A stretch of 64,000 nt of DNA. It comes from Neckera pumila (Eukaryota > Streptophyta > Bryopsida > Hypnales > Neckeraceae). Positions 13,101 through 23,910 of this stretch are shown piece by piece. The notes under the pieces were generated by a model that saw only the letters and a program-made list of their open reading frames with translations, was not told the DNA's origin and ran no database searches. The position numbers were made by a program, and so were the translations under genes. Each line of letters starts with the position of its first letter. The stretch's first letter is position 1. The stretch is from assembly GCA_963969595.1 (NCBI GenBank), contig OZ018408.1, forward strand, positions 2,790,001 through 2,854,000, written 5' to 3'.

Positions 13101-13711
13101 CATCTTTGGTTGCAACTTAGAAGTGCAAGACATCTACGGTGACATTTGTTACGCCGAGGTAGACATCTTTGAAGATGGTGTCTGTTATGAAATGCACGTT
13201 TAAGTGAACGCCATATACACGGAGGTGAGCATCACAAGAAGCATATACTTGTCCTCGTTGACATCTTTGAAGATGTTTAGATGTTTATGTTGAGGTCGTA
13301 CAAAACATCACTAAAATACTCCAATGACGCCGGAGACCGCTTTTGAAAATGCCACATCAACAACTCTGGGTGCCATATAACCCTATTTTGACCTCCACGT
13401 CAGATGCCACGTCATTGCCACGTTTGAGAATACACCATCAACGGGAAACAAATGAAAAATTTGCCAAGTTGGCTTCTCGCATTTAAGTGGCAACAAGGTG
13501 GCAGCCACATAGCGACCTTTGAGCCATTGATCCATGTTTTTTGTGATGTCTAGTGGAGAATATGTGATGTCATGCCAAATTTTTAATGTTTTTGGCATGT
13601 CCGTACAAACGCAATTTATTGAATGTCCATGTAATGTTGGAAAACGTCAGCCGCAATGTGCCCAACTACCCATGCAGAATCCTGATACAAAAAAAAACGG
13701 GTTTCTTCTAT
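10131..13711. other. AT-rich intergenic sequence, no gene seen
   Basis: No supported gene. Two stretches (about 11,880-11,960 and 12,975-13,300) carry many GAGAC/GACATCT-type words. About 12,767-12,880 is an imperfect TATGGCATATTAT-type tandem array. The longest frames are under 90 codons and without motifs. Confidence 0.5.
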
Positions 13712-15321
13712 TGGCAACTCAAAGTTGTTAGATATCTCTTGAAAGACCTTAAAGGCCAAGTAGGGGACTTTTAGGGCTACTACGTTGACAATTAGGACTT
13801 GTTTGCGGCAACTTGTAGTTGTCAAATTTCCTTTTTAACAATAGGAAATCCCTAGAAGTCTTCTAGACTTGTAGGATCAAAAAAAAAGCCCATAGATCTC
13901 TATCTACTATCTAGGCATCCCATATTAACTTTTATGACCATAATTGTTCTTTGTATATTAATGTCGTAGCACAAAGAAGCATAAATCCTACCTTTAGATG
14001 TTTTAACTGATAAAACACCCAGGATGACTCATGTATTGTTCCTACAAGACTTTAATTGTAGTATCCTCAATATATCCGGAATAGGATTAGGAAACCCCAA
14101 CCAAGACAATAGAAACCGGAACAGAAACCCAAAAACTACCTCTTACACTCTAGTACTTCTAAAATATTCTCTCAATCAACTCATATGATTTCATACCACT
14201 TCACCAAACATGGAGGAGAGTCATTATCCTGTGCCTCTCCTTATCCAGATCAACAACTTTTCACCTAGCAGTGCGGATGCAGAATTGAAAGGAGTGTCAT
14301 AATCCTGTTCCTCTTCCGAATCCAGATTCGTACCCTGTAACCTTAATAACAGAAAGTAGAAGTTTTACCTTGTATACGAAGGGATCCGCTCTTAAATTAA
14401 GGGAGGATGCATAAACTCTACCCTCCATATGTTTAAAGTGATTGAAGACTTCATTAGAAGAAAACAACAAAAAGACAAAAAAGAATGGGACGCAAGATCT
14501 TTCTCACAACTAACCCAAAAGCTAATCCGCGCCAGCAGGTCACTCAAGAAACCCTTACAATCCCCACATTACTACAATGGCAGACCAATCCGGATGCAAT
14601 CCAAAAAGGAGTATGTGATACCTTGCTAACTAGGAGATTCCTCCAACCTTCTAGTTCCTCTCATCCGGTTACAGCAAGACCTCTCAGACGTCAGTTAGCG
14701 TTTGCCCTTCTTCTTAAGGACTCACCTAACCTAGGAATGGCTATCTCACTCAGAAGACTCCCAAGAAACATCAGCTGATAGAATTTCCTCCAAGTGCACA
14801 AAGTTTACAGAACCAATCCTCAATACTCTCGGCCGCGGATTCAGACAAAATCCAGGGACGACTCCTCTCCTCAAATCTTCACTACCAAACTACCTGAATT
14901 AGCAATGATCAAAAACACCGCCTAACCCCTCAACACAAGTCCAAGACTTTTTAGACCAGTACTCATGGAGTTGAAATCTAAGCTTTCTTTGCAGAAATTG
15001 AATAGAAAAATAAGAATACAAAAATGCTCGGAGTTGAAACTAACTCCCAACCCCTAAATACTAACTCCCAAGGGAAACCCTAGTGGTCCCCAGCAATCCA
15101 AAATAAAGGACCAGAGAATGACACACGTCATTCCTTATCCTTCTAAGTTGACTTCCCATCAAACCAGCCGATCCGCAAAAAGTGGATCTTAGATCCTAAA
15201 AACTCGGAAAGTGCTTGTCCAAGTGAATTTAGCTAAAAAGCAACTTACTAATTGCTTTCTACCTAATAAAAACTTGGGTTTTCATCTAAACATGCTAGGG
15301 CTACCCCAAAAAACTACCTAA

Positions 15322-16377
15322 CTACTTCCTAACCTGCTTTTGTAAAGATTCCCCTTGCTTGACGGCACCTTTCCTTGGCGGTTGTTTTCTTCTAGCTAGC
15401 GGCTTCCCATTGGCCACTCCCTTGCTCTTCAATGGTGTCAAAGCCTTCTCCTTAAAACTTGCGGATGAGATGGGTACTGGATCTGACTCAGCATCCGATT
15501 CCGGTTCCGGTTCAGATTCGGATCCAGATTTGGATTGACTCTGCTCCTTCCCTGAATTGCTTGGCGACTCAACCTCCTCCAAATGCTGACTACCTCCCTG
15601 GCCCTCTTGGCCGTTGTCTTCTTCTTTATTGTACCAGTTATGTGAGGCAAACGCGTTGTACTCTTGCTCTAGATCTCGCCTCTGGATCTTGCCTTGTACT
15701 CTTGCTCTGGATCTCGTCTCGGATCTTGACTGGCGGGTCTGATCCTTGGATCCGAATCCGTGTGCGGATTCTTCTCTTGCCTCTGTCTTTACTTTACAAG
15801 AGGCCTTCGTTGGCGTCTTCTTCTCCACTTCTCGCTTATCAGACTTCACAGGGGCAGGTGGGGACATGAGTGGAACCAGTTGTATAGGTGCTGTCTTATT
15901 CCCGGAATCCGGAAAGTACCTTGCCTGCTGTAGAGCTTTGTGGATCTCATACATGAGCTTTTCTATTGCCTCCGAGTACTCTACCAACACCATCACTGCC
16001 TTGGCTGCTGCGTCGGAATCGGCCTTATGAATTTCCTTGTTATACAATTTGGTCTTGTTCAACACATCCTCAGAATGGGAGACAAAACTCCCTACTTTCC
16101 TCAGTGTGTCCTTTGCCTCTTTAGACAGGTCCCTCACTTCCTTACTCTTCTCCATACTCTTTTCTAATTGCCGGTGGAGATCCTGATTCCTCTTAGTGAG
16201 CTCCTTTACTTGGGCCTCTAACTTCCAGGAATCACTATCCCGGATTAACCCTTCCATCCTCTCAGCTAGCTCAAAGACTTCAATCCCTCCAAGTAGCCCA
16301 CAGATGTTCCTGACTACTCCTCTCTCAGTGTCTGGCCTTTTTTGGATCTTCTTAAGATCCGTAATAATTCTACCCAA
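15322..16377 (-). CDS. Element X ORF, C-terminal part (351 aa, coiled coil plus charged tail)
   Basis: An unrecognised transposon-borne protein. Residues about 50-105 are rich in Lys/Glu/Leu with heptad-like spacing, suggesting a coiled coil. The middle (about 175-250) is Lys/Arg/Ser-rich. Residues about 255-310 are acidic, with an alternating SESEPEPESDAESD block, and the last ~40 residues are strongly basic. The second element copy at about 36,758-36,858 encodes a homologous basic C-terminus (ARRKQPPRKGA versus ASRK*PPRKGA) with one stop. That supports this as the true frame and end. The Met used here is only the first Met after upstream stops; the original reading frame began further up, in the 166-aa part. 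Not a recognised host gene. Confidence 0.55.
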   Translation of the reverse strand: MGRIITDLKKIQKRPDTERGVVRNICGLLGGIEVFELAERMEGLIRDSDSWKLEAQVKELTKRNQDLHRQLEKSMEKSKEVRDLSKEAKDTLRKVGSFVSHSEDVLNKTKLYNKEIHKADSDAAAKAVMVLVEYSEAIEKLMYEIHKALQQARYFPDSGNKTAPIQLVPLMSPPAPVKSDKREVEKKTPTKASCKVKTEAREESAHGFGSKDQTRQSRSETRSRARVQGKIQRRDLEQEYNAFASHNWYNKEEDNGQEGQGGSQHLEEVESPSNSGKEQSQSKSGSESEPEPESDAESDPVPISSASFKEKALTPLKSKGVANGKPLARRKQPPRKGAVKQGESLQKQVRK

Positions 16378-17235
16378 AGAATCTTCTCCCTGTACTTCCG
16401 GTTCTTAAGACTCTTTCTAGGGTCCTTTCTTCTTCTGAGAGGCTGGAATCCTCTCAGAGTTGGTTCTCTTTCCAGATGACTCCTTCCTTCTCTCTGAGGA
16501 ACCCCCCTCCAAATGCCTCATCCTCTTCTTTCGATCTCTCTTCTTTCTCAGACTCTTGAGGTGGGATAATGTTTAACTTCACTAAGATGGTTGCTGCCTT
16601 GTATTCAGTCCTCTCCTGATTCCTAAATGTCCCTAGGTAGTTGTAAAGATGGAGGAGGAAGGGCCAATGGAAGTTGCCTTTGTGTTGCCTAAAGAAGTTA
16701 CCATCTTCCCTACAAGATCCTTTACTATACCACCTTAGAAGACTTTCCTGTCACCATTCAATGCTCCAAATATGGTTTGGGCCCAAGTGACTGTGATCCG
16801 GTTTGGGTATTCCGGATACAGGATCGGAACTAAAAACTCCAACAACCTCTTTTCTCTCCCTATCTTGCAGTCAGCAACTGCATAGCCATCTTTGGGATGG
16901 GGAGGGTTCAGAAACTTACTATTTGTGTACCCGACCTTCCGTGAAGCCATTCCTTCTCCCAGACGCAGAATGTCATAGACTTTCTTCCATGTCTCCAAGA
17001 TCCACTTTTTAGATAGCGCGCAGTGCGCCTTTGCCCATTTGTTTGATTGCTCATTCAAAAGCTCTAGGATCATCGTCTCATTCTTCAAACTCCAGGGTCG
17101 ACAAAGAAATCCTACGCATCCAAGTTGGTCCAGATCCTCCTCTAGCTGTTTCCTCTCTCTTTCATCCTTGGAAATCACTGGATTGATTGACTTGATCTTT
17201 AGTGAAACAGACCCATTCCCTTTTGCCTTTACCAT
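16378..17235 (-). pseudogene. Element X ORF, N-terminal part, frameshifted
   Basis: An open frame of 166 codons runs 17,235-16,735. A +2 shift then continues it in another frame as WYSKGSCREDGNFF to about 16,460 (ending WKENQL), before a further shift and stops reconnect with the 351-aa part. Joined, the original product would have been roughly 640 residues. The N-terminal part has motifs such as FLCRPWSLKNET and WAQTIFGALNGD, with regularly placed Trp and Leu. This fits a compact helical Gag-like or plant 'transposon protein' domain, but I do not recognise a family. It is likely non-functional. Confidence 0.45.
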
Positions 17236-18197
17236 ATCTGCTCTTTCTTTTTCACAATCTAGAGTTCAAGTATGCTTTTAGTCTTGCAAGAAGAAGGTAC
17301 TGCGGTCCTAACAATTTGTCATTTTTCTCTCGACCGGATGCAGAACACCAGTTCTCACTCTATCCTTCCCTTTTTCAAATCTCAACCTTTCTCTCAGAGC
17401 TCAAAGCTCACTAACAACCCTCAAGCTTGAACCATGAGAAAGAGATCTGACTTCTAAGGTTCTCTTCCCAAAGTAGTCGCAGCCGTTTAGGATAGCCGTT
17501 TTCCGCGATCATTGCGGAGAAATCTATCTGTTAAAACGGTCATCCCTAATCTCCAGTAGAGCCGTTGGGCCCTAGCTTTCCGTTTAGGATTCCGATAAGT
17601 TCCCATTATCTTTTTGGATAAGGTTATACCTAGCCTCGATATGACTCGAGATCCTCGTTGGAGTTCACGGATGCGGATCCGGTTCCAGTTTTTGCTACAA
17701 CCCGGAAACTTTAACTATTGATTTTAACTTAATTATCTATCTACTATTATCTTATTAGCAAGGAAGGTTAATTACGGTAAGATGCTCAATTTAACTTTGG
17801 ATAAACCAAAAAAAATGTACCTTTACTAATTCCTCCCTCTATTTTTCTCACTAATAAGGTTTATCCTTCTTTCCGGGCTCCCACAATTAGAGAGGTTGGA
17901 AGTGCATTCTCCATCCTTCTCAACTCATTTCCTCTTGATTTTATTGTAACCTTGTCCATAACTCAATAAACTCTTGATTTGCTATCTAAGTTATCGCTAG
18001 TTTGTGTCCTTGATAATTTGACAAGTATATCTCTCAACACGGCCAGGTTCTAAGTTATGCTTTGTTCTCTTTGCATAATGCCCGGGTTTTTTTTTGGAAT
18101 TTGTTTGGAATTTGATGAATAGTTTTTTGGTTGTGCTTTACTTATAAGTATTTAGAACTCTCAATTTCATTCGAACTATATTAAAGAAATTTTAGTC

Positions 18198-18478
18198 CAT
18201 TAGAGGGGATTTGAGGACTCTGAAGGGCCATTTCAGGTTGGTTTCTATAGTCTATTCCCTTATTCTAAACCAGCAGCAATGCTGTCAAATATTTTAAAAA
18301 AATAAAAAAATTCTTCTCCAAATATATTTTAAGCAAAATTTAATTATTTATTTATTTATTTTTGAAAAATGATGTGGCATGGTGTCGGCCAGATCAGCCA
18401 ACAGTTATCCTGCGTTCCTGTAGTGTAGGAACGCAGGATAACTCGCAGTTTTTTAGAAGCCTCAAATAACATCTAATG
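18198..18478 (+). mobile_element. MITE family A, copy 3, nested in the retrotransposon
   Basis: A 281-bp copy with decayed ends (CATTAGAGGGGATTTGAGG ... ATCTAATG). It has the internal 'gatgtggca' and 'gtaggaacgcaggataactcg' blocks of the family. It lies just inside the left LTR, so it is younger than the retrotransposon. Confidence 0.75.
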
Positions 18479-19319
18479 TTTCAAAGTATTAGTGTTGTAC
18501 ATCATGGACTTTGATTAGTGAAATATGACTTTGTTTTAGTGTTTTATAGCTAGAAGTTTGTAATGTAGTGTTTTTAGAAGGTGAGAATAATTAGTATTGG
18601 TATGCTAAACAAGCTTCACTTAAAAGTGTGTGTTTTGGATCAATATCGAGAAAGACATGCATAGAAGTTCAAAGCAAGGGTGTTAGGAATCAATCAAACT
18701 TTTCGACAATTTTTGTTTTTGGGCTATAATTTTCAGAAAGCACTTTAGAATAATTTGAAATTTTGTTGGAGTTTTTATTTTTATTTTTATTTTTTGAAGT
18801 TGTGAAAATTTTGTATTTTGTATTTGGAGGTGGTATGTAGAAGTTGTGATAATCTAAAGTTGACAATCATTGTATGGACTTGAATTTGCATCCCAAACTA
18901 TCTACAATTTTGTGATTGACATCAAAATGCTTGTTGACACTAAGGTAGGAGCTAGAGACCTATTCTAGGATTATATGATGAAGACTTTTATTGAAGAGGT
19001 ATAGCTACTTCTTGGCCTCTCATTCATTTCACTTCTTCATGGATGAATTCTATACATCTATATCTTCTTGTAGCACGGTAGTTTTCTATGGGTGACTCTA
19101 CGGCGCCCAAAATCTCTTCTTTGACTACCACACTCTTTCATTGGAGGATATGATGGTGGCTTCAAATGCACTATGGGAGAACAAAGGCATGCATTGAGTT
19201 CCTAATGAGACTCAAGAACACCAAGTTTCCATTGCATCTCCATTCGCGAGTGTGCTATATAATGCTTTGCCAATTACACATACATTTCTTTTTGAGAACA
19301 GCCCAAGGAACCTTAGATT

Positions 19320-20312
19320 GATTTACCGGAGAAATTTGACAATGTTTGCTCAAAACTTTGAGGATTCATCAACCAAGTGAGGTTGGTGGTGCCGATGCAA
19401 CCTCAATGTTGTCCATATGATGCAACTCAAGTGGGCCTTATTGATACACTATTGTCGGGGACAGCATTGGCATGGTTTGGTCTCTAATTTAAAAAGGAGA
19501 TTCCCTCTTCTAAACGATTTAGAGCTTTTTTGGACGAGTTCACTACTACTTTTGGAGAATATGACAAAAATAAATATTCAATCTTTCCATCAAGGATCTC
19601 GCTTGGCATCTGTATATGCTTCCAACTTTCACCAGATAGCATGTGATATTGACTGGGGTGAGCATGCTCTTGTAAATCAATTCTATTGGAGGCTATGAGA
19701 TGATGTAAAATACCTACTATTGACCATGCCTAATGCAACCACTTTTATAAATGCAGTAGCATCGTAGTACTAGGCAACAATTGTCTTTTTGAAAGGCACA
19801 AGAACATCGCAATCAATTGCAGTGGTTTAATTTTAACACTAGTACAAATGCTGGCACATCTTCTAAAGCCTCAGCAAGAGTCCGATACTTTAGCCTTGAA
19901 GATATGCAGATTGATTAAACTCCATTCAAGCCTTTAACCAAGAAGAGAAGTTTTGTCAAACTCAAGACCACTTTTGTTGGTATTGTGGAGAAGAAATTAC
20001 TTCCAATCGTTGGGCAACAAATTGTCCCAAGAAACAACAAACTTTTTATTGAGCTGGAAGCAGTCTATCAAAAAATATAGTTCAATTAAGAAATGAACTT
20101 TCCAACCACAATAGGGACCATGAAGCTACTTGATGAAGCTTCATCCATTAGAGGTCCTGTATATACTATATTCTCTTCCCTCTTATTGTTTTAATATTCT
20201 TGTATCTCTACATTATATGAAGAAAGCTATTCATGTCCAAGCATTAGACTCTAGAGCGTTTGCTTGTTTTTTAGATATGACTATCCACTGTTCCAAAACG
20301 CTCTAGAGTTTA
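19320..20312 (+). pseudogene. Ty3/gypsy Gag-protease remnant
   Basis: Translation in shifting frames gives, in order: PEKFDN-like and LRGFINQVR-like pieces (about 19,325-19,385); a QVGLIDTLLSGTALAWF motif (about 19,427-19,480); FLDEFTTTFGEYDKNKYS; and DIDWGEHALVNQFYWRL (about 19,648-19,698). These are the conserved features of Ty3/gypsy Gag capsid. At about 19,962-20,030 a CWYCGEE...NCPKK segment is a zinc-knuckle remnant with altered spacing and no histidine in place. At about 20,235-20,290 HVQALDSRAFACFLDM resembles an aspartic protease active-site region (normally L-V/D-D-S-G-A) with Gly lost. Several stops and frameshifts show it is dead. Confidence 0.7.
19420..19859 (+). repeat. Gag segment, copy 1 of an internal 440-bp duplication
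   Basis: This 440-bp stretch is repeated almost identically at 20,313-20,751, 893 bp downstream. The differences are scattered substitutions and one or two short indels. Confidence 0.9.
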
Positions 20313-20751
20313 ATGCAACTCAAGTGGGCCTTATTGATACACTATTGTTGGAGATAGCATTGGCATGGTTTGGCCTCTAATTAAAAAAGAGATTCCTTCT
20401 TCTAAACAATTTAGAGCTTTTTTGGACGAGTTCACTACTACTTTTGGAGAATATGACAAAAATAAATATTCAATCTTTCCATCAAGGATCTCGCTTGGCA
20501 TATGTTTATGCTTCCAACTTTCACCAGATAGCATGTGATATTGACTGGGGTGAGCATGCTCTTGTAAATCAATTCTATTGGAGGCTATGAGATGATGTAA
20601 AATACCTAATATTGACCATGCCTAATGCAACCACTTTTATAAATGCAGTAGCATCGCAATACTACGCAACAATCATCTTTTTGAAAGGCGTAAAAGCATC
20701 GCAATCAATTGCAGTGGTTTAATTTTAACACTAGTACAAATGCTGGCACAT
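20313..20751 (+). repeat. Gag segment, copy 2 of the duplication
   Basis: This copy starts immediately after an inverted repeat (ACTCTAGAGCGTTT at about 20,250 and AAACGCTCTAGAGT at about 20,297) and ends at CTGGCACAT. Sequence beyond both ends differs from copy 1. It includes the same Gag capsid motifs in a broken frame. Confidence 0.9.
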
Positions 20752-21352
20752 GCACGAATAGGCCAAAAAAAACATTGACAAACTTTGAAAAGAACAATCT
20801 TCTTTTAGTATTAGTGATAATCTTTGGCTTTTTTGTTGTAGTTTCAAAACCAATTGACCTTGCAAGAAATTGGACTATCCGCGTATTGGGCCATTTCCTA
20901 TTATCCAACAAATAAATCTAGTTGCTTTCAAGTTTCAATGAAGGTCCACCCTATGTTTCAAATTTGAATTCTTGAATGATATACAACATCATACAATCGT
21001 GGCAGAAATCAATCCCCTCCACCTCCAATAGAAGCTAATGGAAATTAAATGAATACAAAGTTGAAGAAATCCTTGATTCCAGTCTTGTCCACGACAAACT
21101 ATTTTATCTTGAACATTGGCATAGTTATACTATTAGCGATAAAATAAGAAAATCTAGATCTAATTTGCAAGATGCGCAAAAGAAGATTTTTGATTTCACA
21201 GGTCTATAGATTTTCAATAAACCAAAACTCAAAATACCCTAAATTCATTTTTTAGAGGGGGGAGCAATGTTACAACCATACTACACCCATTTTCATTATA
21301 AATTTTCTTAAACTATTCTAGGAGTTGTAGAATGACTAAAGAATAAAGAATA
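20752..21352 (+). other. Retrotransposon interior tail with polypurine tract
   Basis: Decayed internal sequence of the Ty3/gypsy element with no recognisable domain. The end, just before the right LTR, is purine-rich (ACTAAAGAATAAAGAA), as expected for a plus-strand primer site. Confidence 0.5.
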
Positions 21353-22714
21353 TGGCAATTCAAAGTTGTTAGGTGACGCTTGAAAGACCTTAGAGGCCAC
21401 GTAGGGGACTTCAAGGGTTACTACGTTGACAATTATAACTTGTTTCAAGTTGTTTGCGGCAACTTGTAGTTGCTAGATTCTCTTCTTAATCCCCAAAGGA
21501 CCAAGGCATTTCTTTTGCCCAAAAACACTCAAAATTGCCATTACTATAGCAAAGAATAAAAAAAATTGAAATTATTTTTTTTTCACATCTAACCAGAGGA
21601 TCTTACACCAAACTAGTGTGAGAGTGTATGAAAAAAATTCAAAATTTTTGACCGCACAGATTGCAAGATATCTGCGTTTAAATTGAAAAAAACAAGTTTT
21701 TCTGCACATTGTAGGACTAGAGTTTTTCACTTTGAACATTTTTAACTTAAAATTTTTGTACTATAGAATTTTGAGCTTTAAATGTTTATAGTAGAGAACT
21801 GAGTTGAGAGTCTAGGAAAAAAATAGAAATTCAAAATAACTTAATTATCATTCTTAAAAAAATTGTTAAATCAAAGTAGGTACAAGATAGAAGGAAAATT
21901 TAAAATATTCATATATTTTAGCTGGAATCAAAATGCACCAATCCCAACGGTGAGATTCTTCTTGCAAGTAAATTAAACCATGCAAAAAAAAAATTGAAAA
22001 ATTTGAAAAATTGCATTCAGAAATAAATCCTATAAGTTATTTTTATCAAGAAGATGCTCTAACTTCCTGAAAAACAAAAATGTCCATAACTTTTTCATAA
22101 CAAATCCAAATGAAATGAATCAAAGCTTTCCAAATAGACAAAAATATAATCTATGAGAAAAAAATAAAAATAAAAAAATTTGAATTATTGTCCATTTTTT
22201 TGTGGCTGCCCGGATTGCCTCCCGTCCCATGTTTTGAGCTTATTTAGTCATAACTATTGTTCGGGGCACCGATTGTGGAAAAAATTATATTCTTATAAAA
22301 CTTATTAGTTTGTCTATCTCCAAAAGAAGTTTCAAAAAACCCTGACAAAATTTTTAAGCCCGTAGGTACCTACTTGGAAACCCATTTGTTCCTTGAAGGG
22401 ACAATGGACCTTTAGGAGTTAACAATAGGCAACCCCTAGAAGTCTTCTAAACTTGTAGGTTCAGAAATATATATATCCGTTGATCCCTATCTAGACATCC
22501 CATGTTGACTTTTGTGATCGTAATTGTTCTTTGTATATTAGAAAGGTTGGAAGTCCATTCTCCACCCTTGTCAACTCATTTCTTTTTGAGTTTGTCTTGA
22601 AATCTTGTCCATAGTTCAAGAAACCCTCAATTTGCCACCTAGGTATTCAAAATTCCTCACTAATTTGTGTCCTTGACATTGACATGTTTCTATGCTAGAA
22701 ATACCTCTCTCCAA
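21353..22714 (+). repeat. Right LTR, split by a TTAA element
   Basis: LTR sequence runs 21,353-21,489 and resumes at 22,419-22,714, about 430 bp in total. The left LTR reads through the insertion point with a single TTAA (near 13,830). Confidence 0.75.
21486..22422 (+). mobile_element. TTAA-flanked TIR element 2, nested in an LTR
   Basis: Ends TTAATCCCCAAAGGACC and GGACCTTTAGGAGTTAA, 937 bp including both TTAA. The uninserted LTR at 13,712 has one TTAA at this place, which shows a TTAA target duplication. No coding capacity. Its right end and internal blocks match, in reverse, the elements at 23,373 and 60,350, defining a second subfamily. Confidence 0.9.
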
Positions 22715-23372
22715 TCTTCGGTCGCACATGTTCTCCAAAAGTTGGATTTTAACCTCTCGAGCATAAAATGGCTTTTCTGAACTCTTATGAATTGGATGGT
22801 GACGTACCTGTAGATCATCCAAAAGGACTCCTATAGGCTAGTAGGTCATTTGACAATTTCTACTACCAACTCATTTAGCCTATAATATGTGACATGCAGT
22901 CAAAGGTACATCCCGTATTAGCCTAATTTAGGTGTAACTCTATTACTTTGCAAACACGGCTTACATCTATTGGAAACTCCTAATCGACATTCTAAACACC
23001 TAATTAAACTTTAGAAATAGGAAATAGAAGTGCTTAAGGCACTTTTGGACTTTCAAAGAGTAACACACCGTATTTGTAGGGACTTCTTCTAAATACGATG
23101 CTAACACCCTTTTTAGGCATTTTTAAGTATAGTTTGATGTAAAATCTAGCAAAAGCGAAAAAAAAAAAATCTTGAGACCTATGTGACATGTATAGGATTT
23201 AGATAGCTCTTCATTTAGCAGATGTAGAGGTAAAAGAGTAGCTAGGTGATTGCAAGAAAGACCAGTACTGAAACATTGTCACAAAAGCAGTGCCAAAGAT
23301 TCCTTTTGCAACAACTTTAGAAGCATGACTCGCATGAACTTGAAATTTTTATGGCAGATTTTTCTTTTGAGT
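22715..23372. other. Intergenic, no gene seen
   Basis: AT-rich sequence between the retrotransposon and the next TTAA element. A minus-strand frame of about 68 codons crosses the LTR end and has no motif. Confidence 0.5.
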
Positions 23373-23853
23373 TTAACCCCTAAAGTCCCATTGTCCCCTC
23401 AGGGGACAAAATGGATTTTGAGCAGGCTACTACGGCCTCTATATCCATCATGACTTTTTTAAACTTTTCGAGAAGATAGAAAAACACATTAGCTTTGTGG
23501 GATTATAATTTTTATTTCATTTGGTGCTTGGGAGCAAAAGTTATGGCACAAAAGGTCCTTTTCTTTGGTGCGGTGCGCAGAAATCTTTTCACACCAAAAA
23601 AAATTTTAAATTTTTTAAAAGTTATTTTCTCATAGATTGTATTTTTATCTATATGAGAAGATTTGTTTCATTTGATTTGGATTTGATATGTGAAAGTTAT
23701 AGACAACCTTATTTTGGGGGCAATTAGAGCATCTTGTTGAAAAAATAACTTATAGGATTCATTTCTGAACGCAATTTTCACAATTTTTCAAAAGAGATTG
23801 TTTTACAAGGCTAAATTTGCTTGCTAAAACAATATCAATACCTTAAATGAGGC

Positions 23854-23910
23854 TGTTTGTTTGTTTGTTTGTTTGTTTGTTTGTTTGTTTGTTTTGTTTT
23901 GTTTTGTTTG
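23854..23910 (+). repeat. (TTTG)n / (TTTTG)n microsatellite
   Basis: About ten TTTG units followed by TTTTG units, at the start of the dispersed repeat inserted in TTAA element 3. The same kind of TTTG/TTTTA run heads related copies near 33,383 and 33,630. Confidence 0.9.

Larger units (their letters stand above)
13968..17884 (-). mobile_element. 3.9-kb element X with LTR-type ends (TG...CA, 5-bp duplication) and a Gag-like ORF
   Basis: Read on the minus strand it starts TGTGGGAGCCCGG (17,884) and ends GTGCTACGACA (13,968). The flanks CTAAT and TTAAT against an empty site CTAAT indicate a 5-bp duplication with one later change. TG...CA plus 5 bp is what a retroviral-type integrase leaves, but I see no long terminal direct repeats and no reverse transcriptase. 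A second, more decayed copy (36,745-40,322) shares the 3' two thirds and the same right end. The only coding content is the degraded ORF at 15,322-17,235. It is best read as a non-autonomous, Gag-only retroelement or a truncated one. Confidence 0.6.
13712..18039 (+). repeat. Left LTR, split by a 3.9-kb insertion
   Basis: LTR sequence runs 13,712-13,967 and resumes at about 17,885-18,039 with GAGAGGTTGGAAG; together about 410 bp. The right LTR reads straight through this junction (TTTGTATATTAGAAAGGTTGG near 22,537), giving the empty site. The LTR appears to end in CTCTCAACA near 18,039. Confidence 0.75.
13712..22714 (+). mobile_element. Ty3/gypsy-type LTR retrotransposon remnant with three nested insertions
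   Basis: Two related LTRs begin TGGCAA(C/T)TCAAAGTTGTTAG at 13,712 and 21,353. The interior carries a decayed Gag with the 'LLSGTALAWF' type motif, a zinc-knuckle remnant and a protease-like remnant on the + strand. A purine-rich tract (about 21,334-21,351) sits just before the right LTR, as expected for a polypurine tract. Insertions lie in the left LTR (13,968-17,884), the interior (18,198-18,478) and the right LTR (21,486-22,422). No reverse transcriptase, RNase H or integrase is recognisable, so the internal region is deleted or decayed. No clear outer target duplication remains. Confidence 0.75.

Noticed and set aside
15459..15869. 136-codon + strand ORF opposite element X
   Set aside because: Antisense of the acidic/basic repeats of the element X ORF.
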